Shown here: positions 35,145-43,729 of the stretch, in pieces
Numbering within the stretch: position 1 is the first letter of the stretch
How the letters are laid out: the number at the start of each line of letters is the position of its first letter
From: DASZIT01 sp036489495
GTDB taxonomy: Bacteria > Actinomycetota > Acidimicrobiia > Acidimicrobiales > RAAP-2
Assembly (NCBI GenBank): GCA_036489495.1
Contig: DASXFR010000087.1
Location: 1 to 64,000, forward strand
DNA length: 64,000 nt
Direction: 5' to 3'
The notes under the pieces: model-generated
Told to the model about the DNA's origin: nothing
The model's input: the letters and a program-made list of their open reading frames with translations, nothing else
Database searches by the model: none
Position numbers and translations under genes: made by a program

Positions 35145-36441
35145 AGGGACAACCCCCCTCCTTGATATGGACGAGGAACTCATCACGGAACATCTGGATG
35201 GCCGATCCGATGGACGACGGGATCGACGGTCCCAGTACGCAGATGGTGGTCTGCTGGGGTGGCCAGGTGAGGCCGGGGGCGATGTTGTCGCAGGCATCGA
35301 GCAGGAGATCGAGATCCTCTTCCCGGCCGTTGCCGGTCTCGATGCGTTCCATGATCTTCTCCAACCAGCCCGAACCTTCCCGACAGGGGGTGCACTGGCC
35401 GCAGGACTCCCGGGCGAAGAACTTGGTGATCCGCCATGATGCCCGGACCGCGCAGGTGTGGTCGTCCATCACCACCACCGAGCCGGAGCCGAGCATGGAG
35501 CCGGCGTCGGCCACCTCGTCCTGCCCGAGTGGGAGGTCGATCTGGTCGGGACCGAACCAGGGGGCGGAGACCCCGCCGGGGATCAACGCCTTCAGCTCCC
35601 GCCCGTGCGGGATGCCACCGCCGAGGACCGGGGCGTAGACCAGGTCGTGGAAGGTGGTCTTGACCATCTCGATCTCGAACACCCCGGGGTTGTTCACGTG
35701 GCCGGCCAGGGCGAACAATCGGGTCCCGGTGGACCGCCCCTCGCCGAGGGCGGCAAAGGCGGCCCCGCCGTTGAGCACAATCCACGGGAGGTTGGACATG
35801 GTCTCCACGTTGTTGACCACCGTCGGCTCACCGTAGAGGCCGATGGCGGCCGGGAAGAACGGTGGCTTGATCCGGGGGAAGCCGCGCTTGCCCTCCAGCG
35901 ATTCGAGCAGGGCGGTCTCCTCGCCGCAGATGTAGGCGCCCGCCCCGGGATGGACGACGACGTCGACCGAGAACCCGGATCCGAAGATGTCATTGCCGAC
36001 CGCGCCGTGCGAGTAGGCGTCGTTGAGGGCGGCCTGGGTCCGTTCGAGGCCGAGGGCGAATTCGCCCCGCAGGTAGATGAACACCTGCGACACCTGCAGC
36101 GCATAGGCGGCGATCATCACCCCTTCGATGAGCTGGTGGGGGTCGCGCTCGATCAGCAGGTGGTCCTTGAAGGTGGCTGGCTCGCTCTCGTCGCCGTTGA
36201 CCACCAGGAAGGTGACCGGGTTCTTCCGGAGCATGGCCCACTTGCGGCCAGCCGGGAACCCGGCGCCGCCCCGGCCGAGCAGGCTGGCGGTGTCCACTTC
36301 ATGGGCCACGGCTTCGGGCGTCATGGTGAGCGCCTTGCGGAGCCCCTCGTAACCGCCGGTGGCCAGGTACCGCTCGAGGGTGTGGGAGTCGGGGTGCTCG
36401 ATCCGGCGGGTGATGATCTTCGGGGCGTCGGTGATGGCCAT
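35137..36441 (-). CDS. nuoF: NADH-quinone oxidoreductase subunit F (NADH/FMN site)
   Basis: Flavoprotein subunit that oxidises NADH with FMN and holds the N3 [4Fe-4S] cluster, 434 aa. GRGGAGFPAGRKW is the nucleotide-binding loop, and GAYICGEETALLESLEGKRGFPR is also diagnostic. The cluster is bound by ESCGQCTPCREGSGW plus the Cys of DACDNIAPG. The ATG shares one base with the nuoE stop (TGATG). The stop lies within the nuoG start region, so the two genes overlap by 8 bp. Confidence 0.96.
   Translation of the reverse strand: MAITDAPKIITRRIEHPDSHTLERYLATGGYEGLRKALTMTPEAVAHEVDTASLLGRGGAGFPAGRKWAMLRKNPVTFLVVNGDESEPATFKDHLLIERDPHQLIEGVMIAAYALQVSQVFIYLRGEFALGLERTQAALNDAYSHGAVGNDIFGSGFSVDVVVHPGAGAYICGEETALLESLEGKRGFPRIKPPFFPAAIGLYGEPTVVNNVETMSNLPWIVLNGGAAFAALGEGRSTGTRLFALAGHVNNPGVFEIEMVKTTFHDLVYAPVLGGGIPHGRELKALIPGGVSAPWFGPDQIDLPLGQDEVADAGSMLGSGSVVVMDDHTCAVRASWRITKFFARESCGQCTPCREGSGWLEKIMERIETGNGREEDLDLLLDACDNIAPGLTWPPQQTTICVLGPSIPSSIGSAIQMFRDEFLVHIKEGGCPFD
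35153..35163 (-). promoter_or_regulatory. Shine-Dalgarno sequence deciding the TTG start of nuoG
   Basis: AAGGAGGGGGG on the minus strand lies 8 nt before TTG 35144. It is the only strong ribosome site near the nuoF/nuoG junction and sits inside the last codons of nuoF. Confidence 0.65.
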
Positions 36442-37148
36442 CAGCTGCCCGCCTGCTTGGCGGCGGCCGCCCGCTCGGACTGGGCCCCGGCGGTGGCCGC
36501 CCGCTCGGCGGCAATCTGGCCGCGATCCGCCTGCAGCCCAGTGGTCCGCTCCACCCGGTTCAGCGTCCCGTGGTTGGGGATGTCGGCCGACCGGGCCCCG
36601 GAGCGGAGATCGGACATCAGGGCGTCGAAGCTCTCGGGGGTCTGGGCACCCACGTAACGGTGGTTGACCTGGACGCAGGGGGTGGCGTCGCAGTCGGCCA
36701 GGCACTCGGCCTCTTCGAGGGTGATCACCCCGTCGGGGGTAGTTCCCCCGGCGTTGACACCGAGGGTGGACTCGGCGTGCTCCAGCAGCTCCATCGCCCC
36801 ATTGAGGAGGCAGGCGATGTTGGTGCACACCGACACCACGTGGGTTCCCACCGGTTCGGTGTGGAGCATGTCGTAGAAGGTCGCCGTCCCCAGTACCTCG
36901 GCCGGGGTGACGTTGAGCAGGGCGGCGATGTCGACCATGACCCCGGGGGTGAGCCAACCCTCCTGCTCCTGGGCCAGGTGGCAGAGGGGGATGAGCGCCG
37001 AGCGGGTCTCGGGGTACAGGGCGATCAGGTTCCGGGCCCGGGTGGCGGTGGCCGGCGACAGGTGGGCGAGGGTGGCGGCCGGCCCGCCGGTCGGACGTCG
37101 GGCGGTCATCGGGGCCGGCTGAGGCTGGGGCTGGGCGGTGTCGCTCAC
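36441..37148 (-). CDS. nuoE: NADH-quinone oxidoreductase subunit E
   Basis: Thioredoxin-like [2Fe-2S] subunit next to NuoF, 235 aa. Ligands appear in VCTNIACLLNG and CLADCDATPCVQVNHRYVG. HLSPATATRARNLIALYPETRSALIPLCHLAQEQEGW is the helical N-terminal part. The GTG start overlaps the nuoD stop (GTGA). About 55 residues at the C-terminus (from RSGARSADIPNHG) are an Ala/Arg/Gln-rich extension beyond the usual fold. Confidence 0.94.
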   Translation of the reverse strand: MSDTAQPQPQPAPMTARRPTGGPAATLAHLSPATATRARNLIALYPETRSALIPLCHLAQEQEGWLTPGVMVDIAALLNVTPAEVLGTATFYDMLHTEPVGTHVVSVCTNIACLLNGAMELLEHAESTLGVNAGGTTPDGVITLEEAECLADCDATPCVQVNHRYVGAQTPESFDALMSDLRSGARSADIPNHGTLNRVERTTGLQADRGQIAAERAATAGAQSERAAAAKQAGS

Positions 37149-38632
37149 CGGTCCACCTCCCCCATCACCGGGTCGACCGACGAGCAGACCGACACCGCGT
37201 CGGCGATCAGGCCGCCCCGCATCATCAACGGGAGGGCCTGGAGGTTGACGAAACTGGGACCGCGGATGTGCATCCGGTAGGCCTTGGACGTGCCGTCGGA
37301 GACCAGGTAGCACCCGAGCTCCCCCCGGGGGGACTCGACGGCGGTGTAGACCTCTCCCTCCGGCACCTTGAAGCCCTCGGTGAACACCTTGAAGTGGTGG
37401 ATGAGGGCCTCCATCGACTCGTCGATCCGGGCCCGGGGCGGCGGGGTGACCTTCTTGTCCTGGACCCGGTAGTCGCCGGGCGGCATCTTCTCCACGATCT
37501 GACGGATGATCCGGATCGACTCCCGGATCTCGTTGAGGCGCACCGAGTAGCGGTCGAAGTTGTCGCCGTAGGTTCCGACGATGACGTCGAAGTCGACCTC
37601 GTTGTAACGCAGGTACGGCATCGACCGACGGAGGTCCCACGGGACACCGGTGGACCGAAGGATGGGCCCGGTCAGGCTGAGGGCCAGCGCCTCCTCCGCC
37701 GACAGCCGCCCGATCGACTCGGTCCGCTGCCGGAACAGTGGCTGACCGGTCAGCAGCTCGTCGTACTCGTCGGTCCTCGGCAGCACGGTGTCGCAGATGA
37801 TGCTGACGTCGTCCTCCCACCCGTCGGGGAGGTCGGCGGCGGTGCCTCCCGGCCGGATGAAGTTGTGGTTCATCCGGAGGCCGGTGGTCTTCTCGAAGAA
37901 GGCCAGGACCATCTCCCGCTCGCGGAAGCCGTAGATCATCATCGAAGTGGAACCGAGATCCATCCCGTTGGTGGCCATCCACATCAGGTGGGACGACACC
38001 CGGTTGAGCTCGGTCATCAACATCCGGATCCAGTCGGCCCGGGCCGGCAACTCGATCCCCAGCAGCGCCTCGACCGCCAACGACAGCACCAGCTCGTTGT
38101 GGAGCGGCGACAGGTAATCCATCCGGGTGACGTTGGTCGACCCCTGGACATAGGTCAGCTCCTCGGCCGTCTTCTCCATGCCGGTGTGGAGGTAGCCGAT
38201 CACCGGCTTGGTCCGCAGGACCGTCTCGCCGTCGAGCTCGAACATCAGCCGGAGCACCCCGTGGGTCGACGGGTGCTGGGGGCCCATGTTGATGATCATC
38301 GTCCGGTCGTCCGACTGCTCCACGTCGATGTTCGACGGGTCGACCGCGACTCCCTCGGGGAGCCGGAGGACGGCCCCGACCTCTCGACGCAACTCGCCGG
38401 CTCCGGTGGTGGACCGCCGGGTCAGCTCCTGGTGGCCCTCGGAGGTCTCCGTCTCCAACCCGAGGGTCGCGCCATCCGACCCGACCTTCAGGAACTCGTC
38501 ACCGGAGACCGGTGGGGGCAAGGTGGTGTCCGGGTGGGCGGGGGCGACGGCCGGGGGGTAGGACTCCGGCGGCACCGACGCGTCGCTCCCGGCAGCCCCA
38601 TCCTCGGGGGACTCCGTCGTCGGTTCGGTCAT
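37145..38632 (-). CDS. nuoD: NADH-quinone oxidoreductase subunit D
   Basis: 49-kDa-type subunit of the quinone site, 495 aa. The family core begins at GPQHPSTHGVLRL (residues 117-129), and the late GEVYTAVESPRGELGCYLVSDG and GLIADAVSVCSSVDPVMGEVDR segments are fully typical. The first 110 residues are an acidic, Pro/Ser/Thr-rich extension that ordinary NuoD proteins lack or have much shorter. The ATG overlaps the nuoC stop (ATGA), which supports translation of this extension. Confidence 0.95.
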   Translation of the reverse strand: MTEPTTESPEDGAAGSDASVPPESYPPAVAPAHPDTTLPPPVSGDEFLKVGSDGATLGLETETSEGHQELTRRSTTGAGELRREVGAVLRLPEGVAVDPSNIDVEQSDDRTMIINMGPQHPSTHGVLRLMFELDGETVLRTKPVIGYLHTGMEKTAEELTYVQGSTNVTRMDYLSPLHNELVLSLAVEALLGIELPARADWIRMLMTELNRVSSHLMWMATNGMDLGSTSMMIYGFREREMVLAFFEKTTGLRMNHNFIRPGGTAADLPDGWEDDVSIICDTVLPRTDEYDELLTGQPLFRQRTESIGRLSAEEALALSLTGPILRSTGVPWDLRRSMPYLRYNEVDFDVIVGTYGDNFDRYSVRLNEIRESIRIIRQIVEKMPPGDYRVQDKKVTPPPRARIDESMEALIHHFKVFTEGFKVPEGEVYTAVESPRGELGCYLVSDGTSKAYRMHIRGPSFVNLQALPLMMRGGLIADAVSVCSSVDPVMGEVDR

Positions 38633-39207
38633 CTCGGCCCCGGGGCACCCTTGAACTGCACCGGAACCCGGCCCACCCCGTAGTCCTTCCGCAGCGGGTG
38701 GCCTTCCCAGTCCTCGGGCATCAGGATCCGGGTCAGGTCCGGGTGGCCGTCGAAGATGATCCCGAACATATCGAAGGCCTCGCGCTCCATGGCCTCGACA
38801 CCCGGATAGACGTCGAAGATGGACCGCACCACCAGATCCGACTCCGGGACCTGCACCCGCAACCGCACCCGCTGGGCCTGGCTCAACGACAACAGGTTGA
38901 CGACCACCTCGAACCGCTCCCGGGCGACCCCGTCGGGAAGGTGCCGGTTGAAGTGGGTCAGGTAGTCGACGCCGCACAGGTCGGCGCACATCTCGAAGCC
39001 GTTGCGGCGGTACTCCTCAACCACCCCGACGTACTGATCCCGGGTCGGGAAGACGATCTCCTGGACGGGACGACCGGGGCGCCGGGAACTCCCCCCGCCC
39101 GAATCGCTGAGGCCACCGGTCCCGGCCGGGCCCTCGATCGGGGCCACCGGGCCGGTGTGGGTCGTCTCGGCGGTCTGGTCAGTTTCGGTGGTGTCGGCGG
39201 CGCTCAC
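38629..39207 (-). CDS. nuoC: NADH-quinone oxidoreductase subunit C
   Basis: 30-kDa-type subunit of the peripheral arm, 192 aa. The conserved part starts near residue 50 (VFPTRDQYVGVVEEYRRNGF) and ends with EREAFDMFGIIFDGHPDLTRILMPEDWEGHPLRKDYG, the family signature. The first 48 residues are Thr/Gly/Pro-rich and probably disordered. The GTG start overlaps the nuoB stop (GTGA). Confidence 0.94.
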   Translation of the reverse strand: MSAADTTETDQTAETTHTGPVAPIEGPAGTGGLSDSGGGSSRRPGRPVQEIVFPTRDQYVGVVEEYRRNGFEMCADLCGVDYLTHFNRHLPDGVARERFEVVVNLLSLSQAQRVRLRVQVPESDLVVRSIFDVYPGVEAMEREAFDMFGIIFDGHPDLTRILMPEDWEGHPLRKDYGVGRVPVQFKGAPGPR

Positions 39208-39875
39208 AGGGGCTCCCCGACGCTGCGGGCGATGACCGGATTGCGCTTCGGAGTGCCCACGTGCACGGCATCGGGTCGATCCGGCGTCCATCCCGACGTC
39301 TCTTCGTCACTGTGGGTGCGACTGTCGTCGGTATCCCCGCCCTCGTCGGCGGCCAGGGTGCGAACCCCCCGTCCGTCGGGCATGGTCGGCGTGTAGCGGC
39401 CCGGGCGACGGGTGATGTCGTTGGTGCGCACCTTCTCATGGAGGGTGAGGATGGCGTGCATCAGGGTCTCCGGGGTCGGAGGGCACCCGGGGGCATAGAC
39501 ATCGACCGGGACGATCTGATCCACGCCCTGGACGATGGCGTAATTGTTGAACATGCCCCCGCTGCTGGCGCAGACCCCCATCGACAACACCCATTTGGGC
39601 TCCATCATCTGGTCGTAGACCTGGCGCAGCACCGGGGCCATCTTCTGGGAAACCCGGCCGGCGACGATCATCAGGTCGGCCTGACGCGGGGAGGCGCGGA
39701 ACACCTCCATCCCGAACCGGGCGAGGTCGAAGTCGGCCGCCCCCACCGACATCATCTCGATGGCACAGCAGGCCAGGCCGAAGGTGGCCGGCCACATGGA
39801 ATAGGTGCGCGCCCACTTCACCAGGTCCTCGAGACGGCCGGTGAGGAAATTGTGCTGGAGGTCTTCAAGTCCCAT
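39204..39875 (-). CDS. nuoB: NADH-quinone oxidoreductase subunit B (N2 cluster)
   Basis: Subunit holding the terminal [4Fe-4S] cluster N2 that reduces quinone, 223 aa. The ligands are the tandem cysteines of GLACCAIEMMS plus those of GVCASSGGMFNNYAIVQGVD and YAPGCPPTPE. The C-terminal 60 residues (from PTMPDGRGVRTLAADEGGD) are a hydrophilic extension. It starts 19 nt after nuoA. Confidence 0.96.
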   Translation of the reverse strand: MGLEDLQHNFLTGRLEDLVKWARTYSMWPATFGLACCAIEMMSVGAADFDLARFGMEVFRASPRQADLMIVAGRVSQKMAPVLRQVYDQMMEPKWVLSMGVCASSGGMFNNYAIVQGVDQIVPVDVYAPGCPPTPETLMHAILTLHEKVRTNDITRRPGRYTPTMPDGRGVRTLAADEGGDTDDSRTHSDEETSGWTPDRPDAVHVGTPKRNPVIARSVGEPL

Positions 39876-39894
39876 GACGAAGGATCCTTCCGCT

Positions 39895-40440
39895 CTAGGC
39901 GGCCCGGACGGGTCCGGCCGGAGTGGCCGGATCGCCGGTGGTCGGGGGGACGGGATCGGTGGTCGGGGAACCGCCGGGGCCGGTTGGACCGCGGTGTCCG
40001 CCGGGCCCCCCCGGGCCGGCGGTAATGCGGGCGATGGTCGATTCCGAGGTGCGGGACGGCATCGCCCGCACCAGCGTCTTGGCCGGTCCCCAGGTCAGTG
40101 CCCCGTTGCTCACCAGGAACAGGAAGGAGACGAAGACGATGGCGGCGAAAACCAGCACCTCGACCAGACCGAACGATCGCAACTGGCGGAAGATCACCGC
40201 GAACGGGTAGAGAAAGACGATCTCGATGTCGAAAATGATGAAGATCATGGCCACCAGGTAGAACCGCACCGGAAAGCGGGTGGGCGGCTCAACGGTGGGC
40301 ACGATGCCGCACTCGTAGGGTGCGATCTTGGCCGCGGTCGGCCGCTTTTTGGGGGCCAGCATGGCCGAGCCCACGAAGGAGACAGCGGCGAACAGGAACC
40401 CCAGCAGGATGAGGAGAAAGATCGGGAGATAGTCGTCCAC
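39895..40440 (-). CDS. nuoA: NADH-quinone oxidoreductase subunit A
   Basis: Three-helix membrane subunit of complex I, 181 aa, first gene of the 14-gene operon. Landmarks are the loop PYECGIVPTVEPPTRFPVRFYLVAMIFIIFDIEIVFLYPFAV and the last helix VEVLVFAAIVFVSFLFLV. The C-terminal 60 residues are Pro/Gly/Thr-rich, beyond the usual length of about 120. GTG 40440 puts the first helix (DDYLPIFLLILLG) directly at the N-terminus, as in other NuoA. TAAAAC ends 7 nt upstream and there is no ribosome site, which suggests a leaderless operon mRNA. Confidence 0.94.
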   Translation of the reverse strand: MDDYLPIFLLILLGFLFAAVSFVGSAMLAPKKRPTAAKIAPYECGIVPTVEPPTRFPVRFYLVAMIFIIFDIEIVFLYPFAVIFRQLRSFGLVEVLVFAAIVFVSFLFLVSNGALTWGPAKTLVRAMPSRTSESTIARITAGPGGPGGHRGPTGPGGSPTTDPVPPTTGDPATPAGPVRAA

Positions 40441-40447
40441 TGGGGTC

Positions 40448-40453
40448 GTTTTA
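40448..40453 (-). promoter_or_regulatory. Possible -10 box of the nuo operon
   Basis: TAAAAC on the minus strand ends 7 nt before the GTG start of nuoA. It departs from TANNNT at the last base. No -35 is clear and no Shine-Dalgarno sequence is present. Confidence 0.3.
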
Positions 40454-40569
40454 CCACGCCCCGGTTCTGCAGGGCACATCGACGCGCCCAGGTGGCGACC
40501 CCCGAACCGCCGGGGCGGGGGCGGGGGCGGCCGGACCGGCTCGATGACACCATCGGGCCGCTCCGGCCC

Positions 40570-40575
40570 TACCAT
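40570..40575 (+). promoter_or_regulatory. -10 box placed for leaderless initiation of the geranylgeranyl-reductase gene
   Basis: TACCAT ends 8 nt before GTG 40584 with no Shine-Dalgarno sequence between. It is in the 143-bp divergent spacer shared with nuoA. Confidence 0.5.
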
Positions 40576-40583
40576 GAGATGTC

Positions 40584-41948
40584 GTGAGCTCCTCTTCCTC
40601 AGCCGCCGAGGCCAGGCCCGACGGCACCATTGACCCTGGGCATATTCACGACGTGCTGGTCATCGGCGGCGGACCGTCCGGCTCGTCGTGCGCCTACTGG
40701 CTGGCCGAGGCGGGGTGGGACGTGGCCCTGGTCGAAAAGAAGGTGTTCCCCCGGGAAAAGACGTGTGGGGACGGGTTGACCCCCCGGGCCGTCCGTCAAC
40801 TCGCCGATATGGGCTTAGAAGGCGCCCTCACCGGCGCCCACCGCTACGCCGGCCTCCGGGCCCTGGCCTACGGCAAGGTCCTCGAGCTCAATTGGCCGGA
40901 CCACCCGAGCTTTCCCTCCTACGGCTACGTGATCACCCGGCATGACCTCGACGCCATCGTCAACGAGCGGGCGGCCAAGGCGGGGGCCACCGTGTGGCAG
41001 GGCACCGAAGCCGTCGAGCCGATCCTCCGGGAGGATGGTGGCGACCGGGTCACGGTCACGTCGCCGCCGTTGGCCGGCACCGCGGCGTCTCGGTTGCCGT
41101 CGTGTGTCGGAGCGGTCGTCAAGGAGAAGGCGAGCGGTGCCACCCGGGAGATACGGGCCCGCTACGTGGTGGTGGCCGACGGCGCCAACTCCCGCTTCGG
41201 GCGGGCGCTCGGCACCTCGAGGAATCGCACCCGGCCGATGGGGATGGCGCTGCGCGGCTACTACACCTCGCCGATGCACGACGACCCGTTCATCGAATCC
41301 CACCTCGACATCCGGGACAGCGACGGGAACGTGGTCCCCGGCTACGGGTGGATCTTCCCGATGGGCGATGGGCGAGTCAATGTGGGCGTCGGCCTGTTGT
41401 CCACCGACAATCGTTGGAAAGGGGTGAACACCTCCACCCTCATGGACCATTTTGTGAACTGGGCGCCCAAGGGGTGGGGATTGTCGCCGGAATCCTGCCT
41501 GGGCCCGCCCACCGGTGGCAAGCTGCCGATGGGCCTCACCGTGGGCCCCCGGATCGGCGCCACCACCGTGGTGGTGGGGGATGCCGGCGGGTCGATCAAC
41601 CCATTCAACGGGGAGGGCATCTCCTACGGGTACGAGACCGGCCGCCTGGCGGCGGCGTCTCTGGGCGAGGCATTGGGCGGCGACGGCTACGCCGCCCTCC
41701 AACGGTACGAGGCGCGACTCGGCGATGCCTATGGCCTCTACTTCCGGGTGGCCCGGGCATTCGTGCGGATGATCAGCCAACCGGAGCTCATGAAGCTGTG
41801 CGTGGGGACCGGGATGTACTCGGAGTCGTTGATGACCTGGATCTTGCGGATCATGGCCAACCTGGTCCGACCCGACGAGGTCGGCCCGGCCGAGGCCGCT
41901 TACCGGGCGATGGCGACCCTGGCGGGGCTGGTCCCCGAACCCGACTGA
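40584..41948 (+). CDS. Geranylgeranyl reductase-family FAD-dependent oxidoreductase
   Basis: Flavoprotein of 454 aa. The N-terminal FAD fold is DVLVIGGGPSGSSCAYWLAEAGWDVALVEKK, followed by the family motif FPREKTCGDGLTPRAVRQL. The second FAD motif is VVVGDAGGSINPFNGEGISYGYETG. Members reduce isoprenoid double bonds, for example in the menaquinone side chain (mycobacterial MenJ) or archaeal lipids. Here it is divergent from the nuo operon, whose substrate is menaquinone, so partial saturation of the menaquinone tail is a reasonable inference but not shown by sequence. The C-terminus has an amphipathic segment (MTWILRIMANLV) that could contact the membrane. Confidence 0.85.
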   Translation: MSSSSSAAEARPDGTIDPGHIHDVLVIGGGPSGSSCAYWLAEAGWDVALVEKKVFPREKTCGDGLTPRAVRQLADMGLEGALTGAHRYAGLRALAYGKVLELNWPDHPSFPSYGYVITRHDLDAIVNERAAKAGATVWQGTEAVEPILREDGGDRVTVTSPPLAGTAASRLPSCVGAVVKEKASGATREIRARYVVVADGANSRFGRALGTSRNRTRPMGMALRGYYTSPMHDDPFIESHLDIRDSDGNVVPGYGWIFPMGDGRVNVGVGLLSTDNRWKGVNTSTLMDHFVNWAPKGWGLSPESCLGPPTGGKLPMGLTVGPRIGATTVVVGDAGGSINPFNGEGISYGYETGRLAAASLGEALGGDGYAALQRYEARLGDAYGLYFRVARAFVRMISQPELMKLCVGTGMYSESLMTWILRIMANLVRPDEVGPAEAAYRAMATLAGLVPEPD

Positions 41949-41964
41949 TTCCGCCGGGCGCCGC

Positions 41965-43506
41965 CTACTTGCTGACGTTGGCCGAGATCCGGCCGATCAT
42001 GGCGTTGTAGGCAGAATTGAAGGCATCGGACGGCACGTCGGGCCCGTGGGTGGACGGCTGCAGGGTTGCCTCGATCCGACCGCCGAACACATAGGCGTCA
42101 CCCACTACCCGGGTCCCCTGGGTGGGAACGGTGAAGGTGGTCACGAATCCGTAGGCCACCCCGCCCCTCGGGGCCGGGATCTGCACCTGCACCACCGTGG
42201 CGGTGGTGCCGGGAACCAGGGCCGAGGCCGAGGCGATCTGGAACTTGGTGAAACAGCTGATGAAGCCGGACTTGGTGAACACGGTGGCATCGGATTTGGC
42301 GTTGGCCGACGACCGGACAATGTTCACCGCCGACTGCATCTCGATGGTGTTGTCGGCCGTCTGTTGGAACACCGGAGACGTTGACGCCACCGTTTCATCG
42401 GTCGATGGCGTATTTCCGAACACCTGTCCGACGGTGTCAGCTGACGCGCCCAGGCAGGTGGCGAAGGCAGTGGTGGGAGGCTTCTGAGCCGTCTTTCCGG
42501 CCGAGCTGGTCACCGAGATCGACGGAGACGAGCCGAGCGCCTGTGTCCACCCGCTCGGGAGGTCACTCAACTGCAGGTTGACGCTGGAAGCCAGTGCCTT
42601 GTCCACTGCCACGGAAGCCGGGCTCACCGGGGCGGTCGTGCTGCTGGTGGTGGAATTGCTGCTCTTGGTGAGTTCATAGGCCACCACCGCGATCACGATG
42701 AGGACCAGGATCACGATCAAGATGGTCAGGGTGCGGCGGTTGTTGCCGCCGGTCTGGCCGCCGTCGCCTTCGTCGCTGGCCGGGATCCCGGCGGCTCGGG
42801 CTGCGGATCTGGCCTTCCTGCGTTCCTTGCGCTCCGCCCTGGAATTGCCCTCGGATCCTCCCTGATTACCGGGTGAGTCCAGCGGATCCCCTCGCCGAAG
42901 GGTGCCGGTCACCGGGTCGATGTGCTCCTCGGCGCTCGTCGACGGAGGGACCATGACCGCGGCGGCAGCCGCGGAGGGGGCGGATCGAGGTAGCGGTGGC
43001 GATGCCGGAGCCGCCGGAGCGGGAGGAGCCGGCGGGGCCGCCGGGGGTGGGGCGTCGGCGGTCGGAGTCGGAGGAGTCGGAGTCGCCGGCGACCCCGTCG
43101 GGGTGGAGCTGGCTGCCGCCGTCTCGGCGGCCGGTGGCGCGTCCGTCCCCCGGTAGCGGTCGAGCCAGGCCGGAAGGGCCTGGTCGAGATAGGCGGCCTG
43201 CCCGGGTGAAACCGTCTCGCTGGGAAGCAGGAACTGAATCGTCTGCCCGGCGGAGGTGAGCTCCAAGGGGGTGGCGGTGCGGCCACCCCCGCGCTGCACC
43301 TCGCCGTGGCAGGAGGCAGCGTCCAATCCCGACCAGGCGAAGTGCCGTTCGGCGGCCGGGTCGTCGCCCTTGACCGTGATCCCCTTGGTCGTGAACAGAA
43401 GGCTCAAGCCCTCGGTGGTTTCGATGCCCCGGGCCGGGTCGCCCGCCAGCGCCACCCCGCCAAGCAACATTCCCTCGGGGGGCAGCTCCATTGCTCCGAC
43501 AGCCAT
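41965..43506 (-). CDS. Membrane-anchored protein: PH-like N-terminal domain, Pro/Ala linker, one helix, extracellular DLPxGW domain
   Basis: Protein of 513 aa, not recognised as a named family. Residues 1-115 form a small beta-rich domain (SLLFTTKGITVKG, HFAWSGLDAASC, GRTATPLELTSAGQTIQFLL) that resembles a PH-like fold. A long Pro/Ala/Thr linker follows (about 120-190), then a charged stretch and one transmembrane helix (TLTILIVILVLIVIAVVAYEL, about 270-290). The outer domain starts with VNLQLSDLPSGW and contains a Cys pair. The next gene has the same architecture. GAAGGAG precedes the ATG by 6 nt. Cytosolic-to-outside signalling or envelope scaffolding is a guess only. Confidence 0.7.
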   Translation of the reverse strand: MAVGAMELPPEGMLLGGVALAGDPARGIETTEGLSLLFTTKGITVKGDDPAAERHFAWSGLDAASCHGEVQRGGGRTATPLELTSAGQTIQFLLPSETVSPGQAAYLDQALPAWLDRYRGTDAPPAAETAAASSTPTGSPATPTPPTPTADAPPPAAPPAPPAPAAPASPPLPRSAPSAAAAAVMVPPSTSAEEHIDPVTGTLRRGDPLDSPGNQGGSEGNSRAERKERRKARSAARAAGIPASDEGDGGQTGGNNRRTLTILIVILVLIVIAVVAYELTKSSNSTTSSTTAPVSPASVAVDKALASSVNLQLSDLPSGWTQALGSSPSISVTSSAGKTAQKPPTTAFATCLGASADTVGQVFGNTPSTDETVASTSPVFQQTADNTIEMQSAVNIVRSSANAKSDATVFTKSGFISCFTKFQIASASALVPGTTATVVQVQIPAPRGGVAYGFVTTFTVPTQGTRVVGDAYVFGGRIEATLQPSTHGPDVPSDAFNSAYNAMIGRISANVSK

Positions 43507-43549
43507 CTACCACTCCTTCATCCACGGGAGACCGCTACGGACCCCCTCG

Positions 43550-43571
43550 TTGTTCCGACCTTGTTCCGACC
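43550..43571. repeat. Two perfect tandem 11-bp repeats in a promoter region
   Basis: TTGTTCCGACC occurs at 43550-43560 and again at 43561-43571. The array lies 44-65 bp upstream of the 513-aa gene's start. An 11-bp period places both copies on the same face of the helix, as expected for an operator. Confidence 0.7.
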
Positions 43572-43729
43572 GCCGCTCTCTGACCGTCACCGGAAGGTGA
43601 ACGATCACAGGAATACCGGCTCAAAGTACCCGTTCATACTGGCCCAAGTCGACGGGTTCGTGTGGGCAACCGCATTTTACGACCGGGCGAACCCCCAGAT
43701 GGTAGGCCTGATCATGGGTGTCCGAGGTC

